NCBI RefSeq assembly: GCF_000733755.1 | Contig: NZ_JPOF01000007.1 | Location: 186,001-250,000 of the forward strand | Source of the DNA: Lachnoclostridium phytofermentans | GTDB lineage: Bacteria; Bacillota; Clostridia; Lachnospirales; Lachnospiraceae | Length of the DNA: 64,000 nucleotides | Reading direction: 5' to 3' | Notes under the pieces: model-generated | Told to the model about the DNA's origin: nothing | Seen by the model: the letters and a program-made list of their open reading frames with translations, nothing else | The model's database searches: none | Position numbers and translations under genes: made by a program | Part shown: piece by piece, positions 18,747 through 27,082 of the stretch | Numbering within the stretch: the stretch's first letter is position 1 | Layout: each line of letters begins with the position of its first letter

Positions 18747-18780
18747 ATAAATATAGTAAAAAAATGGGAGATGGTATAGT

Positions 18781-18933
18781 ATGAAAAAGGTAGAGCAGGG
18801 GAAAGTAGAAAAGGAGAAAAAGTTAAAAGAGGTATCTAGTATTCAAGAAAAGGATATTACGGATAATTTATCTGCTGAGGATTTAAATGAGGTACAAGGT
18901 GGGGTGGCTCCAATCTTAGGTCCTATTAAATAG
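18781..18933 (+). CDS. Precursor peptide B with double-Gly leader
   Basis: A 50-residue peptide with RBS GGGAGATGG. The leader is Lys/Glu-rich and ends LSAEDLNEVQGG at 30-41. Cutting after GG would release VAPILGPIK (9 aa), a hydrophobic core with two Pro and no Cys, Ser, Thr or aromatic residue. It lies between two radical-SAM genes. The end of the leader matches precursors A and C. With no side chain suited to cross-linking, epimerisation or simple export as a pheromone are the more likely fates; this is inference. Confidence 0.82.
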   Translation: MKKVEQGKVEKEKKLKEVSSIQEKDITDNLSAEDLNEVQGGVAPILGPIK

Positions 18934-18954
18934 TAATAGATCAGGGGGATTAGA

Positions 18955-19917
18955 ATGTATAATCATTTTACAATCATTTTACATAGAAAATGTACTGCAA
19001 GCTGCGATTTATGTTGTGTTCAATCGAAACCTAGTTGCCAGGAGAGTCTGGATATTGATAGGGTTAAGGATTACATAAGCTCATCTATTTATTGTGAGAG
19101 CATTAAATCGATTGGTATTTCTGGAGGAGAACCATTTCTGGAGTACGATAAGGTAAAAGAACTAATTACCTTGATAAAAAATACTGGGAAAAAGGCTTCT
19201 TTAATGACAAATGCTTATTGGGCTACCAGCTATGTTGAAGCCTATGACAAGCTCACCGAGTTAAAAAAATGTGGCCTAAGTTCAATTGGGTTAAGTTACG
19301 ATTACTTTCATTCTCCTTACATTAAATCAGAAAATGTTAGTAATGTATTGTTGGCAGCAAATGATATGGAATTGAATGCTGGACTTAATATAGTAATCAG
19401 CAAAAGTCATTTGGCAGGAGAGGCAATCGATTCTTTAGGGGCTGCCACGAAAGAAGCACAAATAATGATTTTTCCTTGTCAAAAAGTTGGTAATGCAGCG
19501 ATAAATTTTGATGACACGGAATATCTTCGGACAAGAAAATCAGCTGGCTGTTACTGCAAAAAAGGAAGAGGTTATTCAGTAACCTATGACGGTACAATTT
19601 TACCATGTTGCTCACCATCAGTTTTTAGTACAGCATTATCAATTGGTAATTATGAAGACTTAGATGTTACCTCGACTTTAGACAAGTTAAAAAGAAACCC
19701 TTATCTTTATCTACTTAGAACTTATGGATTTGACTATTTTATTGATATAGCTAGAAACAAGCTAGATATCGAAGTCCCAGAGTATGTTGTTTCAGCTTGT
19801 GAATTATGTGCATTATTTTTTAATGAAAAGAATATAAAGAAATTTGATAGCTATATTGACCTAGATCTTGTAAAGTTCCATGGTAGATTTAAAGAAAAAA
19901 GCTTAATGAGGTTTTAA
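18955..19917 (+). CDS. Second radical-SAM enzyme of the peptide island
   Basis: A 320-aa protein with the cluster motif C13-x3-C17-x2-C20 very near the N-terminus (RKCTASCDLC), followed by GISGGEPFL. Further Cys (GCYCKKGRGYSVTYDG, LPCCSPS, ACELCALFF) form a short SPASM/twitch-like region. It lacks an N-terminal recognition domain, unlike the enzyme at 17373. It is flanked by precursor B (21 bp upstream) and precursor C (42 bp downstream), so either could be the substrate. Confidence 0.85.
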   Translation: MYNHFTIILHRKCTASCDLCCVQSKPSCQESLDIDRVKDYISSSIYCESIKSIGISGGEPFLEYDKVKELITLIKNTGKKASLMTNAYWATSYVEAYDKLTELKKCGLSSIGLSYDYFHSPYIKSENVSNVLLAANDMELNAGLNIVISKSHLAGEAIDSLGAATKEAQIMIFPCQKVGNAAINFDDTEYLRTRKSAGCYCKKGRGYSVTYDGTILPCCSPSVFSTALSIGNYEDLDVTSTLDKLKRNPYLYLLRTYGFDYFIDIARNKLDIEVPEYVVSACELCALFFNEKNIKKFDSYIDLDLVKFHGRFKEKSLMRF

Positions 19918-19959
19918 ATATTTATATATTTAAAATAAATAAAAAATGGAGGATATGTA

Positions 19960-20208
19960 ATGAGTAAGGAGTTAGTAACCCAAATTATCGATTTACTAAA
20001 CAAAGATGAAGTATCTCAAAAGGTAAAAGCATGTTCAACTAAGGAAGAAATTTATGAGACATTAAAGCCAGAATTAAGTCAATGTTCTGTTGATGATTTT
20101 TATGTAGCACTTGATGAAGTTAAGAATCAAAGTGTAGAATTTAATGATGCTGAGCTTGAAGGCGTTGATGGTGGATTTTTAGATCTTCATTATCATGCTG
20201 CAAAATAA
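19960..20208 (+). CDS. Precursor peptide C with Nif11/NHLP-like leader
   Basis: An 82-residue peptide with RBS GGAGG. The long helical leader (VTQIIDLLNKDEVSQKVKAC at the start) resembles Nif11- or NHLP-type leaders, which go with NHLM exporters. It ends FNDAELEGVDGG at about 61-72, and cutting would release FLDLHYHAAK (10 aa). The core has aromatic residues F, H, Y, H, which could allow aromatic cross-links by a radical-SAM enzyme; this is speculative. It is followed by a strong terminator that closes this transcript. Confidence 0.82.
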   Translation: MSKELVTQIIDLLNKDEVSQKVKACSTKEEIYETLKPELSQCSVDDFYVALDEVKNQSVEFNDAELEGVDGGFLDLHYHAAK

Positions 20209-20242
20209 TCTTAGTATAATTTGAATCAAAAATAATAGGAAT

Positions 20243-20298
20243 AGAAAAGATCTTTAGTGCAGATGAGTAAGTATCATACCAATAAAGATCTTTTCTTA
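20243..20298 (+). terminator. Terminator after precursor C
   Basis: AGAAAAGATCTTTA at 20243-20256 pairs perfectly with TAAAGATCTTTTCT at 20283-20296. There is little T run after it. Confidence 0.75.
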
Positions 20299-20409
20299 TA
20301 TTATGAATTTAACATGCAAAATTCATGATCATGATCTACATAAGCCTTGGGCATGGCAGTTTTATGATATCGTAAATTATTGAATTTGTTGAGAAAGAGG
20401 AGAAGCGGA

Positions 20410-21951
20410 ATGTTTTTCGAGCTGTTTATGGATGGCATACGGAAATATTATTTGGATGATTTATATCTGATCATTTTATTTCTTGGAATGATGTGTCTAT
20501 TTCACTGTACCTTAGTCAGGAAATACAACTATAAAAAAACAATATTAGGGTATTTGGGATTAACTCTATGCTTATATATAAGCTTTCGTATACTTTTTGC
20601 TACTCAGTATACTGTGTTTTATACGTATCAAGATTTTTTTCAAAAACATCAATTATTATATGATATCTTCTATAGTTTTGGCATTTGGATGTTTTTTGTT
20701 CAAGTGGTATATTTAGTAGTTGGTGCAAAAATGTTATATGAGGTAACGACATGGAATGCTATGTTTTCTGGAGTATTCTATTACTTATATGTAAGTTTGT
20801 TTGCGGATTATGTTATGCCATTAACATTAGTAGCAGTATGTCCAAGAGTAGGGAGTAGTGGATATTACTACTTATTCGAAATTGGAGGAGGAATCCTATA
20901 TCCTATTGTTGGTATCATGCTTGCTTTTGTTTTATTTATTATTTACAAAAAATATATTTGCAGATATATCATTACGATTTTTTCTCTTCCATCGAATCAA
21001 ATGAAACATTTGAGTGCAATACCTATCATTTCATGTATCACATATAATGTATTTTATTTATTAATGAGTTACGTCAAAGTCTACCCAAATACACCAGATG
21101 GAATTTTGTACTTCATCGTTATATTTGGTACTAATATTATAGTATATACCATTATGTATATCGCTATGTTTTTTGGCATTTTTTCAACAATTCAAACGAC
21201 AAAAGTAAAAGCAGAGTTAGAAATTGCAGCTCAGATCCAAAAAGAAAATCTTCCGGATGAAGATATGACCTTTGAGTGTAAGGAAAAGGTTGAAATATAT
21301 GGCTATATGAAAACAGCATTTGAAGTTGGTGGAGACTTCTATGACTATTTTATGATTGATGAAAATCATGTAGCTTTTTTGATTGCTGATGTTTGTGGTA
21401 AAGGTATTTCCTCAGCCTTGTTTATGATGAAAGCAAAAACTCTAATAAAGAATTGCTCCTACTATAGTAAAGATCCTAGTGAAATTCTTACGGCAGTGAA
21501 TCATCAGTTGGAAAGTGATAAGTACAAGATGTTTTTAACTGTGTTTTTAGGTGTAATTGATTTAACAGATGGAATGCTTAGTTTTACAAGTGCAGGTCAT
21601 AACTACCCATTTTATAAGCAAGTTGGAAGTTCTTATGAACTTTTTATTATAAAAAATGATTTTATTCTAGCTGGAGAAAGAAAAATAAAATATCATACGA
21701 ACCATAAAAAGTTAGAAAAGGGAGATGAATTGTTTCTTTACACGGATGGCATAACGGAAGCAAAAGATTCTAAAGGAATTTTATTTGGGGAGAAAAAATT
21801 AGAAACGATTTTAAATAGTAAGGAAATACAAGAGCTTCCTATGAGCCAGAAAATAGACTTTATACAAAAAGAAATTGATAAATTTACTAAGAATCAACAA
21901 TATGATGATATAACAATGCTAATGCTTAAAGTAAATGAATCGTTAGCATAA
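20410..21951 (+). CDS. Membrane-bound SpoIIE-type PP2C phosphatase
   Basis: A 513-aa protein with about seven membrane helices (residues 15-265) and a C-terminal SpoIIE/RsbU-type phosphatase domain (about 275-510). Motifs are EVGGDFYDYF, IADVCGKGISSALFM, FTSAGHNYP, LFLYTDGITEA and YDDITMLML, with the metal-binding Asp residues present. It should dephosphorylate the STAS protein at 17047. The membrane part may sense the exported peptide. The ATG at 20410 is preceded by AAGAGGAG; TTG at 20380 is less likely. Confidence 0.88.
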   Translation: MFFELFMDGIRKYYLDDLYLIILFLGMMCLFHCTLVRKYNYKKTILGYLGLTLCLYISFRILFATQYTVFYTYQDFFQKHQLLYDIFYSFGIWMFFVQVVYLVVGAKMLYEVTTWNAMFSGVFYYLYVSLFADYVMPLTLVAVCPRVGSSGYYYLFEIGGGILYPIVGIMLAFVLFIIYKKYICRYIITIFSLPSNQMKHLSAIPIISCITYNVFYLLMSYVKVYPNTPDGILYFIVIFGTNIIVYTIMYIAMFFGIFSTIQTTKVKAELEIAAQIQKENLPDEDMTFECKEKVEIYGYMKTAFEVGGDFYDYFMIDENHVAFLIADVCGKGISSALFMMKAKTLIKNCSYYSKDPSEILTAVNHQLESDKYKMFLTVFLGVIDLTDGMLSFTSAGHNYPFYKQVGSSYELFIIKNDFILAGERKIKYHTNHKKLEKGDELFLYTDGITEAKDSKGILFGEKKLETILNSKEIQELPMSQKIDFIQKEIDKFTKNQQYDDITMLMLKVNESLA

Positions 21952-21990
21952 AAAAGAATACGTTGCGTTAGCAAAAAAATAAGGTGGATA

Positions 21991-22077
21991 GTATGAAAAT
22001 AAAATTGATTTTTACACGCAAGTTTGTGCTGCGCACCGCAAACTTGTTATGCGCAAAAACCGTGCGCAAGAATGGGG
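21991..22077 (+). repeat. Dispersed leader element before the B12-type radical-SAM gene
   Basis: The 32 nt from 21991 (GTATGAAAATAAAATTGATT onward to ACACGCAAG) match 62176-62207 with few changes. The copy continues GTTTGTGCTGCGCACCGCAA and ends GCAAGAATGGGG, the RBS of the next gene. The same DNA can be read as MKIKLIFTRK; the copy at 62178 can be read as MKIKLIITRK. Confidence 0.65.
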
Positions 22078-22083
22078 ATTATG

Positions 22084-23898
22084 ATGAAAATTGTTTTTGT
22101 GAATTTATCAGATTATAACAACATATATGATGGTGGGATACCTCTGGGTATACTTTCTCTAGCAACTATAATCTCAAAAGAAACGGATTATCATGTTGGT
22201 ATCATCGACTTCTGTCGTTTATATTATGATAAAGAGATAGAGTTACATAGCAAGTTCTTATCTAACATTAATGAAAATTGTAATTATATACTAAATCAAG
22301 AACCTGATATTATAAGTCTGTATACGATGTGTAACAACTTTCATGTTGCCTTATTAGTAGCAAAAGAGATAAAAAACAGAAACAAAAATATAACCATTTT
22401 ATTAGGTGGACCCCATGCTACGGCTGTTGCAAAAAGTACTCTTAAAAAATTTGGGTATATCGATGCGATTGGTCTTGGCGAAGGGGAAAAAACTATTGTT
22501 AGTATTATAGAGGGATGTACACAGAATAGTTTTCTTAACTCGAAGGGGATAGCATACAAGAAAGAAGATAAAATTGTTGTGAATGAATATAATGAGCTAT
22601 TAGAAAATCTCGATGAAATACCAATGTTAGATTACAGTCTTTACCCTCATACAATAAAGGGTAACTTAAATATTGATATAGGTAGAGGGTGTCCTTTTAG
22701 TTGTAGTTTTTGTTCAACAAAAACATTTTGGAAACGTAAATTTAGAATGAAATCGAGCCAAAGAATATTAAATGAAATTCTGTATGCAAAAAATCAATTA
22801 GGAATATCATCTTTTGGATTCGAACATGATTTATTTATGACAAATCATAAATTAGTGAAAGAGATTTGCGATCATATTATTCAGAGAAATTTGGATATCA
22901 CGTGGGGATGTAGTTCTCGACTAGATACAATTAATGAGCAGTTAATTATAAAAATGAAAGAAGCAGGCTGCAAAAATATATATTTTGGTGTGGAAACTGG
23001 GTCTGAGAACTTGCAGAAGTTAATTAATAAAAATCTTAAGATATCACAGCTTAATAATGTAGTTAGTTTATTAAACAAGCATAACATCAAAGCCACCTAT
23101 TCTTTTATTTATGGATTTCCACAAGAAACAGAAACAGATTTAGAATATACGTTAAGTGCAATATATTCAATCTATAATCAAGGAAACAAATTATTTAAAA
23201 AAAACTTAGTTACAGTCCAATTTCACAAGTTATTATATTTCCCTAGTACAGAATTGACAGATGTTTATTTTAACAGTTTACAAAAGCAAAATTATTATGG
23301 ACTAGAAGTATCTTTAGGGAAAAAAGAACTGGAATGTGAAGAAATAGTTAAGATGATTGAGGAAAAAGAGATATTTCCCCAGTACTTTTATTACTCTAAT
23401 GAATTGATAGAAAAAACAAAATTACTGGATATATTTATCAACATGTTAGTAAATCCATTACTATATCTATTTGAAGGTACCTACAGGCTTTTATTAAATG
23501 AGATGCAGGGAAAACATTTATTTATATATTATGAATTTCATCATATGTTTTCTGAGCAAATTTTTTATGAAATCAAAGATTTATACAAAATAGATAGAAA
23601 GAAATATAAAGAAAAGGTTCTATCCACATTTGAATCGTTTATTAGTACATATCAATTTAAATATATAGAAGAATCCTTAATAAAAACTATATTTTTATTT
23701 GAGAAAGAAATTATGTTAGGAAAAGTGATGAAAGATGGAGAAAATAAAAACATTACCTATCCATATGACATCATTTTAATCAGAAATAAGCAACTAACTC
23801 ATTCACCTAAGAAAGCTACTACTGTTATTATGCAAAAAAGAAAAGGAATATTACAGGTGATAAAAGAAGATGTTCCACTACTATCGATAGGTTCCTAG
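22084..23898 (+). CDS. B12-binding-domain radical-SAM protein
   Basis: A 604-aa protein. The N-terminal cobalamin-binding-like fold (about 1-140: VFVNLSDYNNIYDGGIPLGI, LLGGPHATAV, GLGEGE) is followed by a radical-SAM domain with C203-x3-C207-x2-C210 (GCPFSCSFC), FGVETGSENLQK and FIYGFPQETE. The C-terminal 200 residues are helical and not recognised. Members methylate unactivated carbons or rearrange substrates. I chose the second of two adjacent ATGs (22084), 6 nt after GGGG. Directly downstream is a 12-codon ORF and an ABC exporter, which may be its substrate and exporter. Confidence 0.85.
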   Translation: MKIVFVNLSDYNNIYDGGIPLGILSLATIISKETDYHVGIIDFCRLYYDKEIELHSKFLSNINENCNYILNQEPDIISLYTMCNNFHVALLVAKEIKNRNKNITILLGGPHATAVAKSTLKKFGYIDAIGLGEGEKTIVSIIEGCTQNSFLNSKGIAYKKEDKIVVNEYNELLENLDEIPMLDYSLYPHTIKGNLNIDIGRGCPFSCSFCSTKTFWKRKFRMKSSQRILNEILYAKNQLGISSFGFEHDLFMTNHKLVKEICDHIIQRNLDITWGCSSRLDTINEQLIIKMKEAGCKNIYFGVETGSENLQKLINKNLKISQLNNVVSLLNKHNIKATYSFIYGFPQETETDLEYTLSAIYSIYNQGNKLFKKNLVTVQFHKLLYFPSTELTDVYFNSLQKQNYYGLEVSLGKKELECEEIVKMIEEKEIFPQYFYYSNELIEKTKLLDIFINMLVNPLLYLFEGTYRLLLNEMQGKHLFIYYEFHHMFSEQIFYEIKDLYKIDRKKYKEKVLSTFESFISTYQFKYIEESLIKTIFLFEKEIMLGKVMKDGENKNITYPYDIILIRNKQLTHSPKKATTVIMQKRKGILQVIKEDVPLLSIGS

Positions 23899-23974
23899 AA
23901 AGCATAGATAAGGTATAAATAATGATAGAAAAATTTTGGTTAAGTAATACATAAAATTATAGAGGTTGATTTAA

Positions 23975-24013
23975 ATGGGTAAATATGGTAGAATTCTTAA
24001 TAAATGTAATTAA
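23975..24013 (+). CDS. Candidate 12-residue peptide ORF (MGKYGRILNKCN)
   Basis: ATG 9 nt after AGAGG; the ORF codes MGKYGRILNKCN. It lies between the B12-type radical-SAM gene and an ABC exporter, the place where a modified peptide would be coded. Its last codons form the 5' arm of a perfect 9-bp inverted repeat (TGTAATTAA 24005-24013, TTAATTACA 24020-24028). An ORF this short can occur by chance, so the call rests on context, RBS and the hairpin. Confidence 0.4.
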   Translation: MGKYGRILNKCN

Positions 24014-24028
24014 TTACCATTAATTACA
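24005..24028. promoter_or_regulatory. Perfect inverted repeat at the end of the 12-codon ORF
   Basis: TGTAATTAA, loop TTACCA, TTAATTACA. It could be an operator, or an RNA hairpin that separates the short ORF from the ABC gene downstream. Confidence 0.5.
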
Positions 24029-24111
24029 ACGTTTTAACAACTCTAAATCAAAAAGCTTTAAGGGGAAGTCAATGATTTGGATAGGAAATTCATAAAACGA
24101 GGTGGAGTAAT

Positions 24112-25848
24112 ATGGACAATAATAGTAAAGAACTTCTGAAAAGAAAAGGGAAAAGGGAGTATAAGAAACAATTTTATCACAAAAATCACATTAATTTTAT
24201 AGGTGCAATCATCGGAAATTTAGGGATAGCAGCTATAAACATTGGAATTGCTTTTATCCTGCAGATTATATTAGATGTAGCGACTAGAGGCGAGTTGGAT
24301 AAATTAAAGAAAGTTATTATTGGAACGGTAATATACCTAGGTATTATTGTAATTGTTCTTACTTTTAAGCGCTTCTTTTATAACAGATTTATAAAGAAAG
24401 CAATATATCAATACAAGAATTATGTTTTTAAACAAATCATGAAGAAAAACATTAACTCTTTTAACAAAGAATCTAGTTCTAATTACTTATCTGCATTCAG
24501 CAACGATTTAACTTCTATAGAACGAAATTATTTAGGTAGTAATATGGATATTGTTTATCAGTTAATACTTTTAATTGGTGGGCTATTATCTATGGCTTAT
24601 CTGAATTGGAAGATGCTTCTCTGTGTAATCGTAACAAGCCTTTTATCTGTAGTACTTACCGTATTATTTGGCGGAAAGTTAGCAGCTTATGAGGTAAAAG
24701 TTTCGGATCACAATGCTAGCTTTGTTGCTATGATGAAAGATTTATTATCAGGTTTTTCTGTAATAAAAAGTTTTAAAGCGGAAAAAGAAATTAGTACTAT
24801 ATTTGAAGAAGCGAACAATTCACTAGAAAGTGTGAAAAAAGCTAGAAGAGATATGTCAGATTATATTTCATTGTTATCGTTTTCCTCAGGTTATTTAGTG
24901 AATGTATCTATCTTTGCCTTAGGTGGGTATCTAGCTATAAAGGGAGAAATATCAATAGGTGTTGTTGTAGCAGTAATTCAGCTGGTTAATTATGTTGTAA
25001 ATCCAATTCAAGCGTTAGGGGAAGATATTTCTGGGAGAAAAGCTGCGAAAGCTTTACTTAATAAAATTCAACTAATAACGGAACTATCAGAAAGTACGGT
25101 AGGTACAGAAGTTATTGAAGATTTTAATAACGGTATAGTTTTAGAAAATGTTACTTTTGGTTATGAAGAATCTAGTAATAATCTAGAGAACATTAATTTA
25201 AAATTTGAAAAAGGCAAAAGCTATGCTATCGTAGGTGGAAGTGGTAGTGGTAAATCTACACTTTTAAATCTACTTTTAGGTTATCATACAAATTACACGG
25301 GTAAAATTTGTTTTGACGATAAAGAGCTTAAAGAGTTAAATGCCGATAATTTATATGATTTAGTTTCTGTTATCCAGCAAAATGTATTTGTATTTGATAA
25401 CTCTATTATAGATAATATCACGATGTTTAAGAAGTTTAATGAAAGTACGATAGAACGTTCAATAAAACAAGCAGGCTTAGATAAACTTATTATTGAAAAA
25501 GGACAAGACTATTCTTGTGGCGAAAATGGTGTCAATCTTTCCGGTGGAGAAAAACAAAGAATATCCATTGCCAGATCTCTGATTCGTGATGCTAAAATAT
25601 TGCTTATGGATGAAGGTACATCGGCTTTAGATAATAGTACTGCGCAGATGGTGGAAGAGGCTATCCTTGGAATTGATAAATTGACAAGAATTATTATCAC
25701 ACATAAACTAAATCCTAAAGTGCTTAATATGTATGATCAAATCATTGTATTAAATAAAGGGATGATTGTCGAACAGGGTTCTTATAAAGAGTTGATGGAT
25801 AAGGAAGATTATTTTTATAGATTATATAATATTGCTAATGCAGTATAA
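24112..25848 (+). CDS. ABC exporter (fused membrane and ATPase domains)
   Basis: A 578-aa half-transporter. Six membrane helices lie within about 30-310, with an ATPase at about 340-570. Walker A is GGSGSGKST, the signature NLSGGEKQR and Walker B ILLMDEGTSALD. There is no C39 domain, so it exports an already processed or leaderless substrate, or works as a dimer for another substrate. The RBS is GAGGTGGAG. It follows the B12-type radical-SAM gene and the 12-codon ORF, which suggests it belongs to that sub-cluster. Confidence 0.88.
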   Translation: MDNNSKELLKRKGKREYKKQFYHKNHINFIGAIIGNLGIAAINIGIAFILQIILDVATRGELDKLKKVIIGTVIYLGIIVIVLTFKRFFYNRFIKKAIYQYKNYVFKQIMKKNINSFNKESSSNYLSAFSNDLTSIERNYLGSNMDIVYQLILLIGGLLSMAYLNWKMLLCVIVTSLLSVVLTVLFGGKLAAYEVKVSDHNASFVAMMKDLLSGFSVIKSFKAEKEISTIFEEANNSLESVKKARRDMSDYISLLSFSSGYLVNVSIFALGGYLAIKGEISIGVVVAVIQLVNYVVNPIQALGEDISGRKAAKALLNKIQLITELSESTVGTEVIEDFNNGIVLENVTFGYEESSNNLENINLKFEKGKSYAIVGGSGSGKSTLLNLLLGYHTNYTGKICFDDKELKELNADNLYDLVSVIQQNVFVFDNSIIDNITMFKKFNESTIERSIKQAGLDKLIIEKGQDYSCGENGVNLSGGEKQRISIARSLIRDAKILLMDEGTSALDNSTAQMVEEAILGIDKLTRIIITHKLNPKVLNMYDQIIVLNKGMIVEQGSYKELMDKEDYFYRLYNIANAV

Positions 25849-25885
25849 TGAAATTGAAATTAAAAATTTTTTGGTAGCATAATAA

Positions 25886-25980
25886 AAAGCATAGTAAAGC
25901 AAAGTAAAATGCTATGTAAAAAGAATTGTAAGAAGCAAAGTAAGAAGCATAGAAAAAAATAATATAAAGCATAGTAAACA
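25886..25980 (+). repeat. Degenerate AAGCATAGTAAA repeats
   Basis: Several imperfect copies of AAGCATAGTAAA / AAGCAAAGTAA occur between the ABC gene and its terminator. They look like simple slippage repeats in AT-rich DNA. Confidence 0.5.
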
Positions 25981-26018
25981 GGTAGCTTACGAGAAAGAAT
26001 AAGCTACCTGTTTTTTTA
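25977..26018 (+). terminator. Terminator after the ABC exporter
   Basis: ACAGGTAGCTTA pairs with TAAGCTACCTGT across a 10-nt loop, followed by seven T. The stretch 26019-26150 holds nothing I can name. Confidence 0.92.
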
Positions 26019-26152
26019 TATAAAGGGAGAAATTTGAATATATTTTATTTGTTTGGTAACGATAGAGAATAAACGGGTTGATGTAAGGTGAATTAATTTG
26101 TTTTACAACAATCTCTATAAATACAACTAGAAAGTCAATATGATAAGAATAA

Positions 26153-26236
26153 GAGTGAAAAAAGTCCTTCACTCAGCAAGTTTGTGTCTGTAAGCATCCA
26201 AAACTTGAGAGAGTAAGAGACAGCGCAGAAATGAGG
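26153..26236 (+). repeat. Dispersed leader element before the U32 pair
   Basis: GAGTGAAAAAAGTCCTTCAC then TCAGCAAGTTTGTGTCTG, ending GCGCAGAAATGAGG at 26223-26236. AAGTTTGTGTCTG and GCAGAAATGAGG are shared with the copy before cobD (63298-63385). Confidence 0.65.
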
Positions 26237-26242
26237 TGGGTA

Positions 26243-27082
26243 ATGGAGAAAAAGCAATGTTTAAATCTCTGTGAGATACTAGAAAATATTATGACGATAG
26301 CTCCCAAGGTAGATACTGTAATACAAAAAGTGATGGAACTGGCAGGTTATACGGAATGTGAACGTATTTATGTCGGTTCCTATTTTTGCAGTCAATATGT
26401 ACTTAATTTATCAGCAGAGCTGATGAAAAAAGTGATAGTGGAACTAAAAAACATAGGTATAAAAATCACCTTGGTATTACCTATATTTACAGAAAAAGAT
26501 TTAGAAAACGGTAAGGAAAAAATCCATGAATTCTCTACCTATTATAATAAGGGAATAGATGAAATCACAGTGAATGATTATGGAATGTTAGATTATATTC
26601 ATAACAAATATCATATGAAGATTAATCTTGGAAGGCTTATGTTTAAGGATTATCGTGATCCTCGTTATGAAGAATATTACCGTCAAACAAGTAAACCAAA
26701 GTATTTTACATCCTATTTAAAGAAAATATGCGATGAGTATCAGGTGACAGGGTTAGAGCTTGATATTACACATGAGAGTATAGAGTTATCCGACGCACCA
26801 TCTAATCTTGAGCTTGCGATCCATGTGCCCTATAGCTATATGACAGTAGGAATGGTTTGTGAATTTGCTTCTATACCGTATGAGATAACAGAAAAATTCC
26901 GTCCGAATCTTCCCTGTCATAAAGAATGTTTGAGAAACCGAATTAATTATCAGATGTTAAAAGACAGAAAATATATAAAAATAGGGCGAACAGTTTATTT
27001 TGAACATAAGGATGGAATAGTTTGTGGAGATAGAAGTTACCGTGAAATATATTCGCCTATTGATTTGGAGGTGAAGGAATGA
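26243..27082 (+). CDS. U32-family protein, UbiV-like partner
   Basis: A 279-aa protein related to the collagenase-like peptidase U32 family, closest in style to the small UbiV-type subunit. IYVGSYFCSQYVLNL and LVLPIFTEKDLE look like barrel strands. CHKEC gives a C-x3-C pair, and a further Cys is in GIVCGDRS, as expected for a 4Fe-4S site. UbiU-UbiV pairs carry out oxygen-independent hydroxylation in other bacteria, but ubiquinone is not expected in clostridia. I chose the ATG at 26243, after the element's GAGG. It overlaps the next gene by 4 nt, so the two are likely coupled. Confidence 0.6.
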   Translation: MEKKQCLNLCEILENIMTIAPKVDTVIQKVMELAGYTECERIYVGSYFCSQYVLNLSAELMKKVIVELKNIGIKITLVLPIFTEKDLENGKEKIHEFSTYYNKGIDEITVNDYGMLDYIHNKYHMKINLGRLMFKDYRDPRYEEYYRQTSKPKYFTSYLKKICDEYQVTGLELDITHESIELSDAPSNLELAIHVPYSYMTVGMVCEFASIPYEITEKFRPNLPCHKECLRNRINYQMLKDRKYIKIGRTVYFEHKDGIVCGDRSYREIYSPIDLEVKE

